From Athalassotoga sp049965695 (lineage in GTDB: Bacteria > Thermotogota > Thermotogae > Mesoaciditogales > Mesoaciditogaceae): a stretch of DNA of 58,349 nt. Location: NCBI RefSeq assembly GCF_049965695.1, contig NZ_JBMFWB010000014.1, forward strand, positions 1 to 58,349, read 5' to 3'. This document shows, piece by piece, positions 41,398 through 50,628 of this stretch. A program made the position numbers and the translations under genes. Position 1 is the first letter of the stretch; each line of letters begins with the position of its first letter. Under the pieces are notes generated by a model. The model saw only the letters and a program-made list of their open reading frames with translations, ran no database searches and had not been told where the DNA came from.

Positions 41398-42699
41398 CTA
41401 TGGATGTATCCTGTATATCGTGCGGGCAAAAGGTATCGCTTCTCTTATATGCTCAAGTTTGCATATCCACGAAACGAGTCTTTCTATGCCCATTCCAAAC
41501 CCGCTGTGCGGCACAGTCCCGTACTTTCTGAGATCTATGTACCAATCGTAAGAATCAACCGGAAGATTGAATTCTTTTATTCTTTCGGTGAGCAGATCCG
41601 GATCGTTTATACGTTCCGATGCGCCTATTATCTCTCCGTATCCTTCTGGTGCAAGCATGTCATCACAAAGCACGACTTCAGGCCTTTGCGGATCTGGCTG
41701 CATGTAAAAGGCCTTTATCTTTCGCGGATAATTGTAAACCATAACCGGCCTATCAAACTCTTCACTTATGCCTGTTTCTTCATCTCCGCCTATATCGTCG
41801 CCCCATTTTATATCGAATCCCTTTTTTTGAAGTAATTTAACGCCTTCATCGTAAGATATTCTCGGAAAAGGCGTTTGAACTTTTTCAAGCGGCTTTACAT
41901 CTCTTTCCAACGCCTTGAGATGATCTCCAGCCCTTTCTAACACCCGTCCAACAACGTAAGATACAAGTTCTTCTTGAAGATGCATGTTGTCATTTGAACT
42001 GTAATAGGCAACTTCCGCTTCATTCATCCAGAATTCGGTAAGATGTCTTCTTGTCTTTGATTTTTCCGCTCTGAATGTCGGGCCGAGATTGTAAACTTTT
42101 CCAAGTGCCATGGCTGCCGCTTCAAGATAAAGTTGACCTGTTTGAGTTAAGTATGCCTTTCCGAGATCAAAATAATCAACGCTGAAAAGTTCGCCCGCCG
42201 ATTCTCCTATGGCTCCCGTGAGAATAGGGGTATCAACAAGGATAAAGCCGTTGTTTCTGTAAAATTCTCTGACCGCCCATATAATTTCATTTCTAACATG
42301 TAAAATGTGAAATTGTTTTTGAGATCTGAGCCAGAGATGTCGGTTGTTCATTAAAAAATCTATTCCATGATCTTTTTTTGAAATTGGATATTCTTCAAGT
42401 GGTATCTGAATAATTTCAATGTCATTTACATCAAGTTCATAACCGTAAGGAGACCTTTTATCTTCTCTGACTTTACCTTCAATTATGACGCTTGACTCTA
42501 ATTTAATCTTATCAGCCTTGACAAAAGTTTCTTCAGAAGATGTTTTTTCAATAATTCCTTGAACAAAACCAGTTCCATCTCTTATTTGCAAGAAATTTAT
42601 CTTACCGCTTGATCTTTTGTTAAAAATCCATCCTTTGATCGTTACAATTTCTCCAACATGATCCTTCAGGTCTTTTATGTATGACCACTTTGCTGACAA
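41398..42699 (-). CDS. asnS: Asparaginyl-tRNA synthetase
   Basis: A 433-residue class IIb synthetase with an N-terminal OB-fold (VTIKGWIFNKRSSGKINFLQIRDG) and catalytic core motif 2 (NLGPTFRAEKSKTRRHLTEFWMNEAE). Motif 3 and the C-terminus are GFGMGIERLVSWICKLEHIREAIPFART, which point to AsnRS rather than AspRS. TTG 42697-42699 is the likely start because GGAGAGGTG is 8 bases upstream and overlaps the alternative GTG 42708. It is the first gene of an eight-gene minus-strand run. Since AsnRS is present, GatAB in this genome is probably needed mainly for Gln-tRNA formation. Confidence 0.94.
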   Translation of the reverse strand: MSAKWSYIKDLKDHVGEIVTIKGWIFNKRSSGKINFLQIRDGTGFVQGIIEKTSSEETFVKADKIKLESSVIIEGKVREDKRSPYGYELDVNDIEIIQIPLEEYPISKKDHGIDFLMNNRHLWLRSQKQFHILHVRNEIIWAVREFYRNNGFILVDTPILTGAIGESAGELFSVDYFDLGKAYLTQTGQLYLEAAAMALGKVYNLGPTFRAEKSKTRRHLTEFWMNEAEVAYYSSNDNMHLQEELVSYVVGRVLERAGDHLKALERDVKPLEKVQTPFPRISYDEGVKLLQKKGFDIKWGDDIGGDEETGISEEFDRPVMVYNYPRKIKAFYMQPDPQRPEVVLCDDMLAPEGYGEIIGASERINDPDLLTERIKEFNLPVDSYDWYIDLRKYGTVPHSGFGMGIERLVSWICKLEHIREAIPFARTIYRIHP

Positions 42700-42806
42700 G
42701 ATGATCACCTCTCCTTTATATTATTTTAGCATATATGCATGGAGAATGGACAATGCAAAACCGTAAACAGTGACGCGTGATCAGTAACGAGTAAGCAGCC
42801 AAAGGC

Positions 42807-43021
42807 AAAAGGCGATTCCAGTTCTTCGACTGGAATGACAGCAGGCGGAGAGTATGATGCCGCGACGACCAGACGCCGAATGACAAATGCGAGAGCCGAC
42901 GCACAAAAAGACATTAGAGATCGGAGATTAGGGATTAAAAAAAGCGGCACATGGCAAATAGCCAATAGCAGATGAAAAAACAAAACAACGTCATCCCGCA
43001 CGTGATGCGGGATCGCCTTTT
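42807..43021. repeat. Inverted pair of REP-like hairpins (BIME-like)
   Basis: Two hairpin units of one family face each other. The unit at 42990-43021 (plus) reads GTCATCCCGCA, loop CGTGA, TGCGGGATCGCCTTTT. The unit at 42807-42839, read on the minus strand, is GTCATTCCAGT, loop CGAAGA, ACTGGAATCGCCTTTT. Stems are 8 bp and perfect, at 42993-43013 and 42815-42836. Sequence and spacing resemble REP/BIME arrangements mobilised by RAYT-type transposases elsewhere; none is seen here. The DNA between them contains words shared with the 97-bp cassette (GACATTAGAGATCGGAGATTAGG) and with MITE copy D (GCGGAGAG..GATGCC). Confidence 0.7.
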
Positions 43022-43380
43022 AGGTGCAAATTCGAAAATCATTATAAAATAAGGAAAATTTTGACTTCCAAGATCGCGTTTTTAAGGGGGGGTAAGACAG
43101 GGGTGAGTATGATCATACCCTGAGGTGTCCAAAAGTGAAAATGTGGTGATTTTAGAGCGAAATGCTGGAAACGGTTGTCACACAAGGGATTGCGTGATCT
43201 GAAAATTGAAAAAATCGAAATTTTGCTACAAAAATTTACAATCATTTTACCAACAATTATTCAAAGATTATTCATTGTGTATCATGAATGCAACAAAAGT
43301 TATGAATGTAATTACAAAAACATCCATTATAAATACTACATACATATATTTTTGATTTGACATTTAAACTCTTGGCGGTA
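43022..43380. other. Unexplained intergenic block without a credible gene
   Basis: About 360 bases between the REP-like pair and MITE copy D. The first two thirds (43040-43245) are moderately complex and include a G-run near 43084 (AAGGGGGGG), TGAGGTGTCCAAAAG, and GGAAACGGTTGTCACAC. The last third is very AT-rich. Short ORFs on both strands lack ribosome sites and family resemblance. The general look recalls an AT-rich leader such as those preceding CRISPR arrays, but no repeated units follow. No tRNA or terminator was recognised. Confidence 0.4.
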
Positions 43381-43391
43381 TACAATTTAAC

Positions 43392-43640
43392 TATACTTAA
43401 CTCACTTTAAAAGCCGGATGTTCATTTAATTTAAGCGGAGAGCAGGATGCCACGATCAGCGAAAAGTGACGAGTAAACAGTAAAGGGTGAGATGAAAAGT
43501 TTTTCTGATTACGGATCACGCGTTACGCGTCACAAATTTCTCTAATGTCTGATCCTTAATCTCTGTTTTTTCTACGTGTCACGAGCCACGTGCTAAATCA
43601 CCTGCCATCGCTACGATTCGGAATTTAAAACTGGTTCAGT
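43392..43640 (+). repeat. MITE-like repeat interrupted by a foreign cassette (copy D)
   Basis: The left end TATACTTAACTCAC, TTTAAAAGCCGGATG and GCAGGATGCC match the family up to about 43452. The right end resumes near 43600 with CCTGCCATCGCTACGATTCGG and AATTTAAAACTGG. The usual GC-rich hairpin centre is replaced by about 145 bases that include the 97-bp cassette at 43499-43595. It lies upstream of the EamA gene. Confidence 0.7.
43499..43595 (-). repeat. 97-bp cassette, inverted partner of 58253-58349
   Basis: The reverse complement of this stretch matches 58253-58349 at 93 of 97 positions by eye. It contains the symmetric core GTGACGCGTAACGCGTGATC and the words GAGATTA and GATCAGACATTAGAG. 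It has no ORF. Related words occur at 42770-42800 and 42910-42940. Confidence 0.85.
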
Positions 43641-43696
43641 AAAGTGTAAATTGACGTTATGTTTTACAGATGATTTGGCATATACGGAGGAATTAG

Positions 43697-44542
43697 ATGG
43701 GCTATTTTTATGTGTACCTTGCCATAGTACTTTTTTCGTCGATAGAAGTTGTTTCAAAGTTCATAGGAAGTTATGTCGATCCGCTTAATCTTTGGCTCTT
43801 CAGGTTACTCTTTGCAATTCCGACTCTCCTTCCTTTTGTCCGATTTTCCAAATTGAAAAATTTGTCTCGAAAAGATTGGATAAATCTTACTTGGATAGGT
43901 ATTGTTCCTGTTGGAATAGGGATGAGTCTCTATCATTTTGCACTTGCAAATGCTCCGGCAAATGAAATGGCCATAATATTCAGCGCAAATCCAATTTTTG
44001 TGCTTTTGTTTTCAAAGTTGTTTTTCAAAGAAAAATTCCCTCTGCGAGTTTACATAGGTATGATTCTCGGTTTTGCAGGTCTTACGGTTACATCTTATTC
44101 TTCAGGATTCAAAGGAGACATCTATGTTTTTGTGATGATTGCGGCTTGTGCTTTGTTTGCAATTTTGACGGTTTTTGGCAGATCCATAACTCAAAATTCA
44201 TCCAGTGCCATCTTCAATTTCATGACATTTGTGATTGCCGTTCCGGTTATTCTGATTGAAATGGCATTTTTTAAAGTGCCAATTGAAATTTCTTTCAAAG
44301 CTCTGCCTTACCTGGCATACATTGGAATTGTCACGACCGGCATCGCTTACCTTTTTTTCTTCAAAGGTATTTCAAAAATAGGAGCAAGTCTCGGATCCAT
44401 GGCATTTTTTGTAAAGCCATGGATTGCTTCTCTTTTGGCATTTATAATTCTTTCTGAAGAATTAAACACCCAGTTGATCGCCGGTGGCGTCCTCATGGCT
44501 TCATCGCTCATAATAGCATATTGGCCATCAAAAAACCGTTAG
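43697..44542 (+). CDS. EamA/DMT-superfamily transporter
   Basis: A 281-residue protein with about ten hydrophobic helices in two EamA repeats. Each repeat ends with a typical exit motif: NEMAIIFSANPIFVLLFSKLFFKEKFP in the first and GASLGSMAFFVKPWIASLLAFIILSEELN in the second. Members export amino acids, metabolites or nucleotide sugars; the substrate is unknown. Ribosome site CGGAGGAA lies 7 bases upstream. Its stop TAG overlaps the stop of the convergent SHOCT gene (TTAG at 44539-44542). The upstream region is formed by MITE copy D. Confidence 0.9.
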   Translation: MGYFYVYLAIVLFSSIEVVSKFIGSYVDPLNLWLFRLLFAIPTLLPFVRFSKLKNLSRKDWINLTWIGIVPVGIGMSLYHFALANAPANEMAIIFSANPIFVLLFSKLFFKEKFPLRVYIGMILGFAGLTVTSYSSGFKGDIYVFVMIAACALFAILTVFGRSITQNSSSAIFNFMTFVIAVPVILIEMAFFKVPIEISFKALPYLAYIGIVTTGIAYLFFFKGISKIGASLGSMAFFVKPWIASLLAFIILSEELNTQLIAGGVLMASSLIIAYWPSKNR

Positions 44543-44772
44543 CATCCAAGATCCTTTTTCTTTTGTTCATATTCTTCTTTTGTTATTTCACCGGATGCAT
44601 AGCGGTGTCTTAAAATCTCACAAGGTTCGTCTGAAGAATTGTGCCATCTTATGAAACCTATTCCATATCTGAAAAAAAGATAAAAAATGATGAAAAAAAG
44701 TACTATTCCTGCGATGTCCCAGATTAAACTTCCAAGGCCGTATCCCCACCAGAAAGGCCAGAAAAAAATCAT
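44539..44772 (-). CDS. Small membrane protein with SHOCT domain
   Basis: A 77-residue protein with a hydrophobic, Trp-rich N-terminus (IFFWPFWWGYGLGSLIWDIAG then IVLFFIIFYLFF) and a C-terminal SHOCT motif (ILRHRYASGEITKEEYEQKKKDL). SHOCT is a short oligomerisation-type motif found at protein termini. It follows nadE by 4 bases with ribosome site AGGAGGTGA. A paralogue with nearly the same motif closes the copper operon at 57922. Function unknown. Confidence 0.8.
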   Translation of the reverse strand: MIFFWPFWWGYGLGSLIWDIAGIVLFFIIFYLFFRYGIGFIRWHNSSDEPCEILRHRYASGEITKEEYEQKKKDLGC

Positions 44773-44776
44773 ATGA

Positions 44777-46498
44777 TCACCTCCTGAAATGGTTGGTTAT
44801 CGGAAGCCTTCTATCACGGCCAAAGGCTCTAAAGGTGATCTTCACGCCGGGCGGAGATTGTCTTCTTTTGTATTCACTCAAATCAACAAGATGTATCGTT
44901 TTTTTCACGGTCTCGAGATCGAAGCCCATCTCTGTGATCTCTTCCAAAGATAAATCTTTTTCAACGTACAACTCCAAGATTTTGTCAAGTACATCATAAG
45001 GTGGAAGTGTATCTTGATCTACTTGATTCGGTTTCAATTCGGCTGAAGGTGGTTTTATGAAGATATTCGATGGAATAATTTCTTTCCCTGCATTCGCGTT
45101 GTACCATTCGCAAACTCTGTAAACCAGGGTTTTGTAAAGATCTTTTATAGGTGCAAAGCCTCCCGCCATATCTCCGTAAAGGGTCGAGTAACCTGTGCTC
45201 ATTTCTGATTTGTTTCCCGTTGTAAGCACAAGCCATCCAAATTTGTTTGAAAGCGCCATGAGATAATTTCCACGAATTCTTGCCTGCAGATTTTCTTCCG
45301 CTATGTTGGGCTCCGTTCCTCTGAAAGATTCTTCAAGCACTTTAATGTAAGCGTTGTAAACGTCCGTGATCTTTATCTGAAGCACCTCTATGCCGAGATT
45401 CTTGGCAAGCATTTGGGCATCTTCGACGCTCGATTTTGATGAGTACATGGAAGGCATCATAACGCCTATGACATTTTCTTTTCCAATGGCTTCCGTGGCT
45501 ATGACGGCAACTAAAGATGAGTCTATTCCGCCGCTTAAACCTATTAAAACTTTTTTAAATCCGTTTTTAATCACGTAATCTCTTGTTCCCAGGGTCAACG
45601 CTTTAAAAATTTCTTCCTCGACGACGAGAGCGGGAGAAATAACGCCGGATATTTCTTCTCTTTCTTTTGATCTCAGTTCGGTGTGAATCAAGTCTATCTC
45701 TGTCTCTCTTTCGATCCTTTCTCGCCTTCTTGGATCATGCAAATTCATACTCACGATATTTGGAATATCAACGTCTGCAAGCAGAATTTCTTCTTTAAAA
45801 TCTTTTGCCCTTGCTATTGTTGTGCCATTTTCGTCTACGATGAAACTATGACCGTCAAAGACAAGTTCATCCTGTCCTCCAATAGTGTTAGCGTAAACAA
45901 TTGCCGTTCTTAGATCTGATGCCCTTGTCTGAATCATCTTTTCCCTTGAAGCGCCTTTCATTACATTGTAAGGAGATGAAGATATGTTGATGAGTACCAT
46001 GGCGCCTTTGTTGACCTCATCGACTATGGGACCATCTGGTACCCATATGTCTTCGCATATGCTAAGGCCAACTTTGGTTCCGTTCAATTCTATGATCATG
46101 GGTTTTTTGCCTGCGGCAAAATATCTTCTTTCATCGAAAACGCCGTAATTCGGAAGGAGAATTTTATGGTAAACTCCCATGAGACGTCCGCTTTGAATTA
46201 CGGCAGCGGCATTGTATATATCGTCTTTCATGTCGACAAATCCAATTATGACGATTTCGTCCCGCCTCGAGGTGAAATTCACCAATTTTTGAAGTGCTTC
46301 AAGGTTTTTCTGAATAAACGCATGCCTGAAAAGCAAATCTTCCGGAGGATATCCTGTGATTGCAAGTTCCGGAAAGATAACGAAATCGGGTTTGAATTTT
46401 TCTGCGTTTTCGATAGATGAAAAGATTTTATCTAAATTTTCTTCGATGCCTCCTACGACGAAATTCTTTTGAACAACGGCAAATCTTATCTTTCTCAA
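44777..46498 (-). CDS. nadE: Glutamine-dependent NAD+ synthetase
   Basis: A 573-residue two-domain enzyme that amidates nicotinic acid adenine dinucleotide. The N-terminal nitrilase-like glutaminase domain has FPELAITGYPPEDLL, the catalytic Lys region (YHKILLPNYGVFDE) and the nucleophile Cys in LSICEDIW. The C-terminal synthetase domain has the PP-loop ISGLSGGIDSSL form (LIGLSGGIDSS) and NKSEMSTGYSTLYGDMAGGFAPIKDL. It overlaps folK by 4 bases. Confidence 0.96.
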   Translation of the reverse strand: MRKIRFAVVQKNFVVGGIEENLDKIFSSIENAEKFKPDFVIFPELAITGYPPEDLLFRHAFIQKNLEALQKLVNFTSRRDEIVIIGFVDMKDDIYNAAAVIQSGRLMGVYHKILLPNYGVFDERRYFAAGKKPMIIELNGTKVGLSICEDIWVPDGPIVDEVNKGAMVLINISSSPYNVMKGASREKMIQTRASDLRTAIVYANTIGGQDELVFDGHSFIVDENGTTIARAKDFKEEILLADVDIPNIVSMNLHDPRRRERIERETEIDLIHTELRSKEREEISGVISPALVVEEEIFKALTLGTRDYVIKNGFKKVLIGLSGGIDSSLVAVIATEAIGKENVIGVMMPSMYSSKSSVEDAQMLAKNLGIEVLQIKITDVYNAYIKVLEESFRGTEPNIAEENLQARIRGNYLMALSNKFGWLVLTTGNKSEMSTGYSTLYGDMAGGFAPIKDLYKTLVYRVCEWYNANAGKEIIPSNIFIKPPSAELKPNQVDQDTLPPYDVLDKILELYVEKDLSLEEITEMGFDLETVKKTIHLVDLSEYKRRQSPPGVKITFRAFGRDRRLPITNHFRR

Positions 46499-46965
46499 AT
46501 TTTGACACCTTCGATCTCATTGAGAAGTTCAACCACGCTTTTTTTCAGTTTGGGATGAACGTAATTTGGCGCTATATCAGCCAACGGCTTAAGCACGAAT
46601 TCTCTGTTTTGCATGTCCGGATGCGGTATTATGAGATCAACGAAGTTTATCATTCTGTTATCGTAAAATATTATGTCTATGTCGATTAAGCGTGGACCCC
46701 ACTTTGTCGTTCTCACTCTTCCAAGTGATTTTTCAATGTCAAGAAGCGTGTCCATCAGTTCCATGGGTGCGTAAGATGTCTTTACAAGTGCGGCACAGTT
46801 GATAAATTTGGGCTGATCTTTTAAACCGTAAGGTTCTGTTTCGTACATCGGGGATATCCTCAAAAATTCCATACTTTTCTTTTTCATCTCATCGATGGCA
46901 AGTAATATGTTGTTTTTCCTATCCCCAAGGTTTGAACCAAAAGCAACGTAAACCAAATGTTCCAT
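46495..46965 (-). CDS. folK: 6-hydroxymethyl-7,8-dihydropterin pyrophosphokinase
   Basis: A 156-residue HPPK. YVAFGSNLGDRKNNI opens the protein. SPMYETEPYG, FINCAALVKT and the metal-binding and substrate motif GRVRTTKWGPRLIDIDIIFYD are intact, as is LIIPHPDMQNREFVLKPL. It acts just before FolP in folate synthesis and lies 2 bases downstream of folP. Confidence 0.95.
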   Translation of the reverse strand: MEHLVYVAFGSNLGDRKNNILLAIDEMKKKSMEFLRISPMYETEPYGLKDQPKFINCAALVKTSYAPMELMDTLLDIEKSLGRVRTTKWGPRLIDIDIIFYDNRMINFVDLIIPHPDMQNREFVLKPLADIAPNYVHPKLKKSVVELLNEIEGVKI

Positions 46966-46967
46966 AA

Positions 46968-47789
46968 CTACACCCCCATTATTGCATCGACCATTCGCAT
47001 GGCCTTAACATTGGAAAACACATCATGAACTCTGATTATTTTTGCGCCCTTCATAGCGGCGATTGTGTTTAACGCGATCGTAGGCTCAAGCCTATCATTT
47101 ATATCCATAGGCATTATCTTGCTTATCATTGATTTTCTCGATATCCCTATGAGTATTGGTTTACCAAGGCTTTGGAATTTATCAAGATGGGCTATGATCT
47201 TTAAATTATCTTCAAGTCTTTTTCCGAAGCCTATTCCCGGATCCAAAATTATCTTTGAAGCCTTGACACCATTTTTGATCGCTTTTTCAACCTTTTTTTG
47301 GAGTTCTTCGTATACTTCCTTTAAGACATCTTCGTAATAAGGATCGGTCTGCATATTTTTTGGAGTGCCCTTTATGTGCATTAAAACGATCGGAACATCA
47401 AAATCAGTGCACACGTGCGACATCTCAGGATCGAATTCAAGACCGCTCACATCGTTGATCATATCTGCACCTGCACGAAGACCTGCAATGGCAGTCTGAG
47501 ATCTGTACGTGTCTATCGAAATGGGTATGTCACTCACGTTACGTATACTCCGTACCGCCAAATCGATCCGTCTTATTTCTTCCGCCGGATCGATTGGATC
47601 CGATCCGGGTCTTGTCGATTCTGCACCGATATCTATTATGTCCACTCCTTCGTTGATCATCTCAAGTGATTTTCTTTCGACGTTATCGATTTTGACTCTG
47701 CTTGGAGGGTAAAAAGAATCATCCGTTACGTTCATGATTCCCATCACGTAAATTCTTGAAAAATCAAATTCGCGCTTTCCTATTTTCAT
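46968..47789 (-). CDS. folP: Dihydropteroate synthase
   Basis: A 273-residue TIM-barrel enzyme joining p-aminobenzoate to the pterin pyrophosphate. The motifs YVMGIMNVTDDSF, DIGAESTRPGS, PISIDTYRS, INDVSG, ILDPGIGFGKRLEDN and ILIGISRKSMI are all present. The usual N in TPDSF is replaced by DDSF. It overlaps gatB by 4 bases. Confidence 0.95.
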   Translation of the reverse strand: MKIGKREFDFSRIYVMGIMNVTDDSFYPPSRVKIDNVERKSLEMINEGVDIIDIGAESTRPGSDPIDPAEEIRRIDLAVRSIRNVSDIPISIDTYRSQTAIAGLRAGADMINDVSGLEFDPEMSHVCTDFDVPIVLMHIKGTPKNMQTDPYYEDVLKEVYEELQKKVEKAIKNGVKASKIILDPGIGFGKRLEDNLKIIAHLDKFQSLGKPILIGISRKSMISKIMPMDINDRLEPTIALNTIAAMKGAKIIRVHDVFSNVKAMRMVDAIMGV

Positions 47790-49219
47790 TCGATCTCTCC
47801 ATCCAGAATTTTTTTAGCGAGATCTCCGACGACCTTCGGATCTGCCTTACCTTTTGTCTCCTTCATCACATTGCCAACGAAAAATCCGATAACGGATGTT
47901 TTGCCTTTTTTGTACTGTTCAACGACCGATGGGTTATTCTCGATGACTTTTTTGATAACAGGTACAAGTGAATTTTCATCTGAAACTTGAATAAGATTTT
48001 TTTCTTTTATTATATCTTGCGGATTTTTGTTATTTTTGTATATTTCACCCAAAACTTCTTTCGCAGACAATCTCGATATCTTTCCGGAATTTGTGTATTC
48101 CATAAGCACTTTAAGACTTTCGATGGGTACTTTATCGGGATTGAAATCAACGGAATCTGCGTTGAAGAGTGCAAGCAGATCATTTACGATCCAATTTGAA
48201 GAATCTTTCGGATCCATCTTTGAAGACACTAATTTTTCGAAGTACGCTGAAATTATCTTGTCTTTCGCTATTATGTTGGCGTTGTCTTTTGCCAGACCGT
48301 ATGCTTTTACATATCTTTCAGATTTTTGATCTGGAAGTTCGGGAAGATTTTGCTTTATATTTTCGATTTGAGATTTCGAAACTTTCAAAATCGGAAGATC
48401 CGGCTCCGGGAAATACCTGTAATCGTTCTCCTCTTCTTTTGATCTCAAAGAAACCGTTGTTCTTGTCACGAAATCCCATCCGCGCGTTTCATGTTTCACA
48501 TCTTTTCCGTCTTTCAACGCTTTGGAAATTCTTTCTGCCTCGTATTCTATGGCATACTGAACATATCTGAACGAATTTATGTTTTTAACTTCTACTCTTG
48601 AACTTGATCTTCCGCTGTCATCGACAACAGAAACGTTGGCATCACATCTCAGTGCTCCTTCTTCCATGTTTCCGCTGCACACGCCAAGAGTTCTGAGGAT
48701 ATCTCTCAATTTTTCCATGAACTCTTTTGCCTCTTCAGATTTTTCCATATCTGGTTCGGTTACAATCTCTATAAGAGGCACACCACATCTGTTGAAATCT
48801 ATCAAACTTTCTTTTGATTCGGTTATGTTTTCCGACGAATGAACCATCTTACCGGCATCTTCTTCTATGTGTATGCGCCTTATCCTTACATGCTTTCCGT
48901 TGTCGAGATTCAGATATCCTTCTGTTGCTATTGGATGAAAATACTGCGTTATCTGGTAACCTTTTGGAAGATCGGGATAAAAGTAATTTTTTCTATCAAA
49001 ACTTGAACTTTCATGAATTTCGCAGTTAAGTGCAAGACCAGCCATTATTGCAAATTCGACAACCTTTTTGTTCAGAACTGGCAAAGCACCTGGCTGACCT
49101 GTGCATACAGGGCATATGTTGGTGTTGGGCTTTGCATTTACATCTATCTTGCAATTGCAGAATGCCTTTGTTTCGGTCAAGAGTTGGGCGTGGATTTCAA
49201 GGCCAATGACTGTTTTCAT
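47786..49219 (-). CDS. gatB: Glu/Asp-tRNA amidotransferase subunit B
   Basis: A 477-residue subunit that binds the misacylated tRNA and performs the kinase and transamidation step. It begins with VIGLEIHAQLLTETKAFC, and a zinc site is suggested by CNC with CPVCTGQPGALPVLN. YFYPDLPKGYQITQY, EDAGKMVH and DFNRCGVPLIEIVTEPD follow. A YqeY/tail domain forms the C-terminus (VGNVMKETKGKADPKVV). It is coupled to gatA by a 4-base overlap. gatC is not in the window. Confidence 0.96.
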   Translation of the reverse strand: MKTVIGLEIHAQLLTETKAFCNCKIDVNAKPNTNICPVCTGQPGALPVLNKKVVEFAIMAGLALNCEIHESSSFDRKNYFYPDLPKGYQITQYFHPIATEGYLNLDNGKHVRIRRIHIEEDAGKMVHSSENITESKESLIDFNRCGVPLIEIVTEPDMEKSEEAKEFMEKLRDILRTLGVCSGNMEEGALRCDANVSVVDDSGRSSSRVEVKNINSFRYVQYAIEYEAERISKALKDGKDVKHETRGWDFVTRTTVSLRSKEEENDYRYFPEPDLPILKVSKSQIENIKQNLPELPDQKSERYVKAYGLAKDNANIIAKDKIISAYFEKLVSSKMDPKDSSNWIVNDLLALFNADSVDFNPDKVPIESLKVLMEYTNSGKISRLSAKEVLGEIYKNNKNPQDIIKEKNLIQVSDENSLVPVIKKVIENNPSVVEQYKKGKTSVIGFFVGNVMKETKGKADPKVVGDLAKKILDGEIE

Positions 49220-50616
49220 GCTACAACCTCCGGTAACGGAAATTTACCCCTTATCATTTCGTAATTTCTTCCGATTCTGAGGACTTTTTCGTCTTCAAAC
49301 CTTTTAGACATGATTTGCAAACCAATGGGTAGACCATTTATGCTTCCCATTGGAAGGCTTATGGCAGGCAAACCGGCCAAGTTTGCCGGTATGGTGTAAA
49401 TGTCTTGAAGGTAATATTCAAGAGGTGAAGAAAGTTGACCTATTTTGAAAGCAACGCCTGGCGTTGTAGGACCGATTATCGCATCGTAAGAATTGAAGAT
49501 TTGTTTTAATTCGTCAACTATTTTGGATCTAACCTTTTGAGCCTTATCAAAATAAGCATCGTAGTAAGTCGCCGAAAGCGTGAAAGTACCGAGCATTATC
49601 CTTCTTTTTACCTCTCTTCCGAAACCTTCGTCTTTCGTTTTTGTGTATATATCATCCACCGATTCTCCGTCAATGCTTAACCCGTACCTTATGCCGTCAT
49701 ATCTTGAAAGATTGGATGAGGCTTCGGCAGGTGCTATTATGTAATAAACCGCAACGGCGTATTTAAGAGAAGGAATGGAAACCTCGTCAACCTTTACACC
49801 CATCTTTTTGAAATTATCTATCGCATCAAACAAAACGTTTTTAACATCGTCAGAAAGTCCTTTCGTGAATTCTTTTGGAATTGCCATTTTGAAACCTTCA
49901 ATTGAATTTTCTATGTTTTTCAAAAGATCAATTTGTTTTTCAACTGTTGTTGAATCTTTAGGGTCTTTACCGATCAGGATGTTTCCGATTAAACCGGCAT
50001 CTCTTACATTTTTGGTAAGAGGTCCTATTTGATCGAGAGAAGAAGCAAAAGCCACAAGACCATACCTTGAAACAAGGCCATACGTCGGTTTGTATCCTAC
50101 TATTCCGCAAAAAGAGGCAGGCTGACGTATCGATCCGCCGGTATCTGATCCAAGCGCAAATGGCACCATATCACTTGCAACGGCGGATGCCGAACCGCCA
50201 CTCGATCCTCCCGGAACTCTTTGAAGATCCCACGGATTTCTTGTCGTGAAAAAACTGGAATATTCTGTAGATGCACCCATCGCAAATTCATCCATGTTCG
50301 TCTTTGCGATCACAGTTCCACCTGCATCAAGCAACTTTTGAACTGCCGTTGCAGTGTAAGGAGAAACGTAATTTTCAAGAATTTTTGATGCGCACGTCGT
50401 TTTAGTACCTATAACTTCCATGTTGTCTTTAACCATGAAGGGAATTCCATTTAAAATTCCATCTTTACCTTTAACGAAAACAGTAGAAATACAAGATTTT
50501 ATTTTTGGATCTATCAACGCGGTTTTTTTGACAAAATGATTTGTAACCTCTTCGGGGGATATCTTATTCGATTTTATCTGTTCAATTAAATCTTCAACGC
50601 TTAAATTTGATAGCAT
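49216..50616 (-). CDS. gatA: Glu/Asp-tRNA amidotransferase subunit A
   Basis: A 466-residue amidase-signature protein that releases ammonia from glutamine. The Ser-cisSer-Lys triad is visible: Lys in FMVKDNM, the two Ser in GGSSGGSAS and SDTGGSIRQPAS. ATG 50614-50616 is taken as start; the TTG just before it is an alternative. No ribosome site is next to either. A strong AAAGGAGGT lies 38-46 bases upstream, separated from the start by a perfect 6-bp hairpin that could bring it close. A TATAAT box on the minus strand near 50687 may be its promoter. Confidence 0.94.
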   Translation of the reverse strand: MLSNLSVEDLIEQIKSNKISPEEVTNHFVKKTALIDPKIKSCISTVFVKGKDGILNGIPFMVKDNMEVIGTKTTCASKILENYVSPYTATAVQKLLDAGGTVIAKTNMDEFAMGASTEYSSFFTTRNPWDLQRVPGGSSGGSASAVASDMVPFALGSDTGGSIRQPASFCGIVGYKPTYGLVSRYGLVAFASSLDQIGPLTKNVRDAGLIGNILIGKDPKDSTTVEKQIDLLKNIENSIEGFKMAIPKEFTKGLSDDVKNVLFDAIDNFKKMGVKVDEVSIPSLKYAVAVYYIIAPAEASSNLSRYDGIRYGLSIDGESVDDIYTKTKDEGFGREVKRRIMLGTFTLSATYYDAYFDKAQKVRSKIVDELKQIFNSYDAIIGPTTPGVAFKIGQLSSPLEYYLQDIYTIPANLAGLPAISLPMGSINGLPIGLQIMSKRFEDEKVLRIGRNYEMIRGKFPLPEVVA

Positions 50617-50628
50617 CAAAAGAATTAT

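Noticed and set aside
42716..43001. Minus-strand ORFs spanning the REP-like hairpins
   Set aside because: Their apparent protein is a translation of hairpin and word-repeat sequence; such ORFs are a common false call over REP elements.
43042..43245. 67-residue minus-strand ORF in the repeat island
   Set aside because: No ribosome site, no recognisable family, basic and aromatic composition typical of AT-rich non-coding DNA.
43392..43640. CRISPR array in the repeat island
   Set aside because: No regularly spaced direct repeats; the repeats are hairpin elements and a cassette, not repeat-spacer units.
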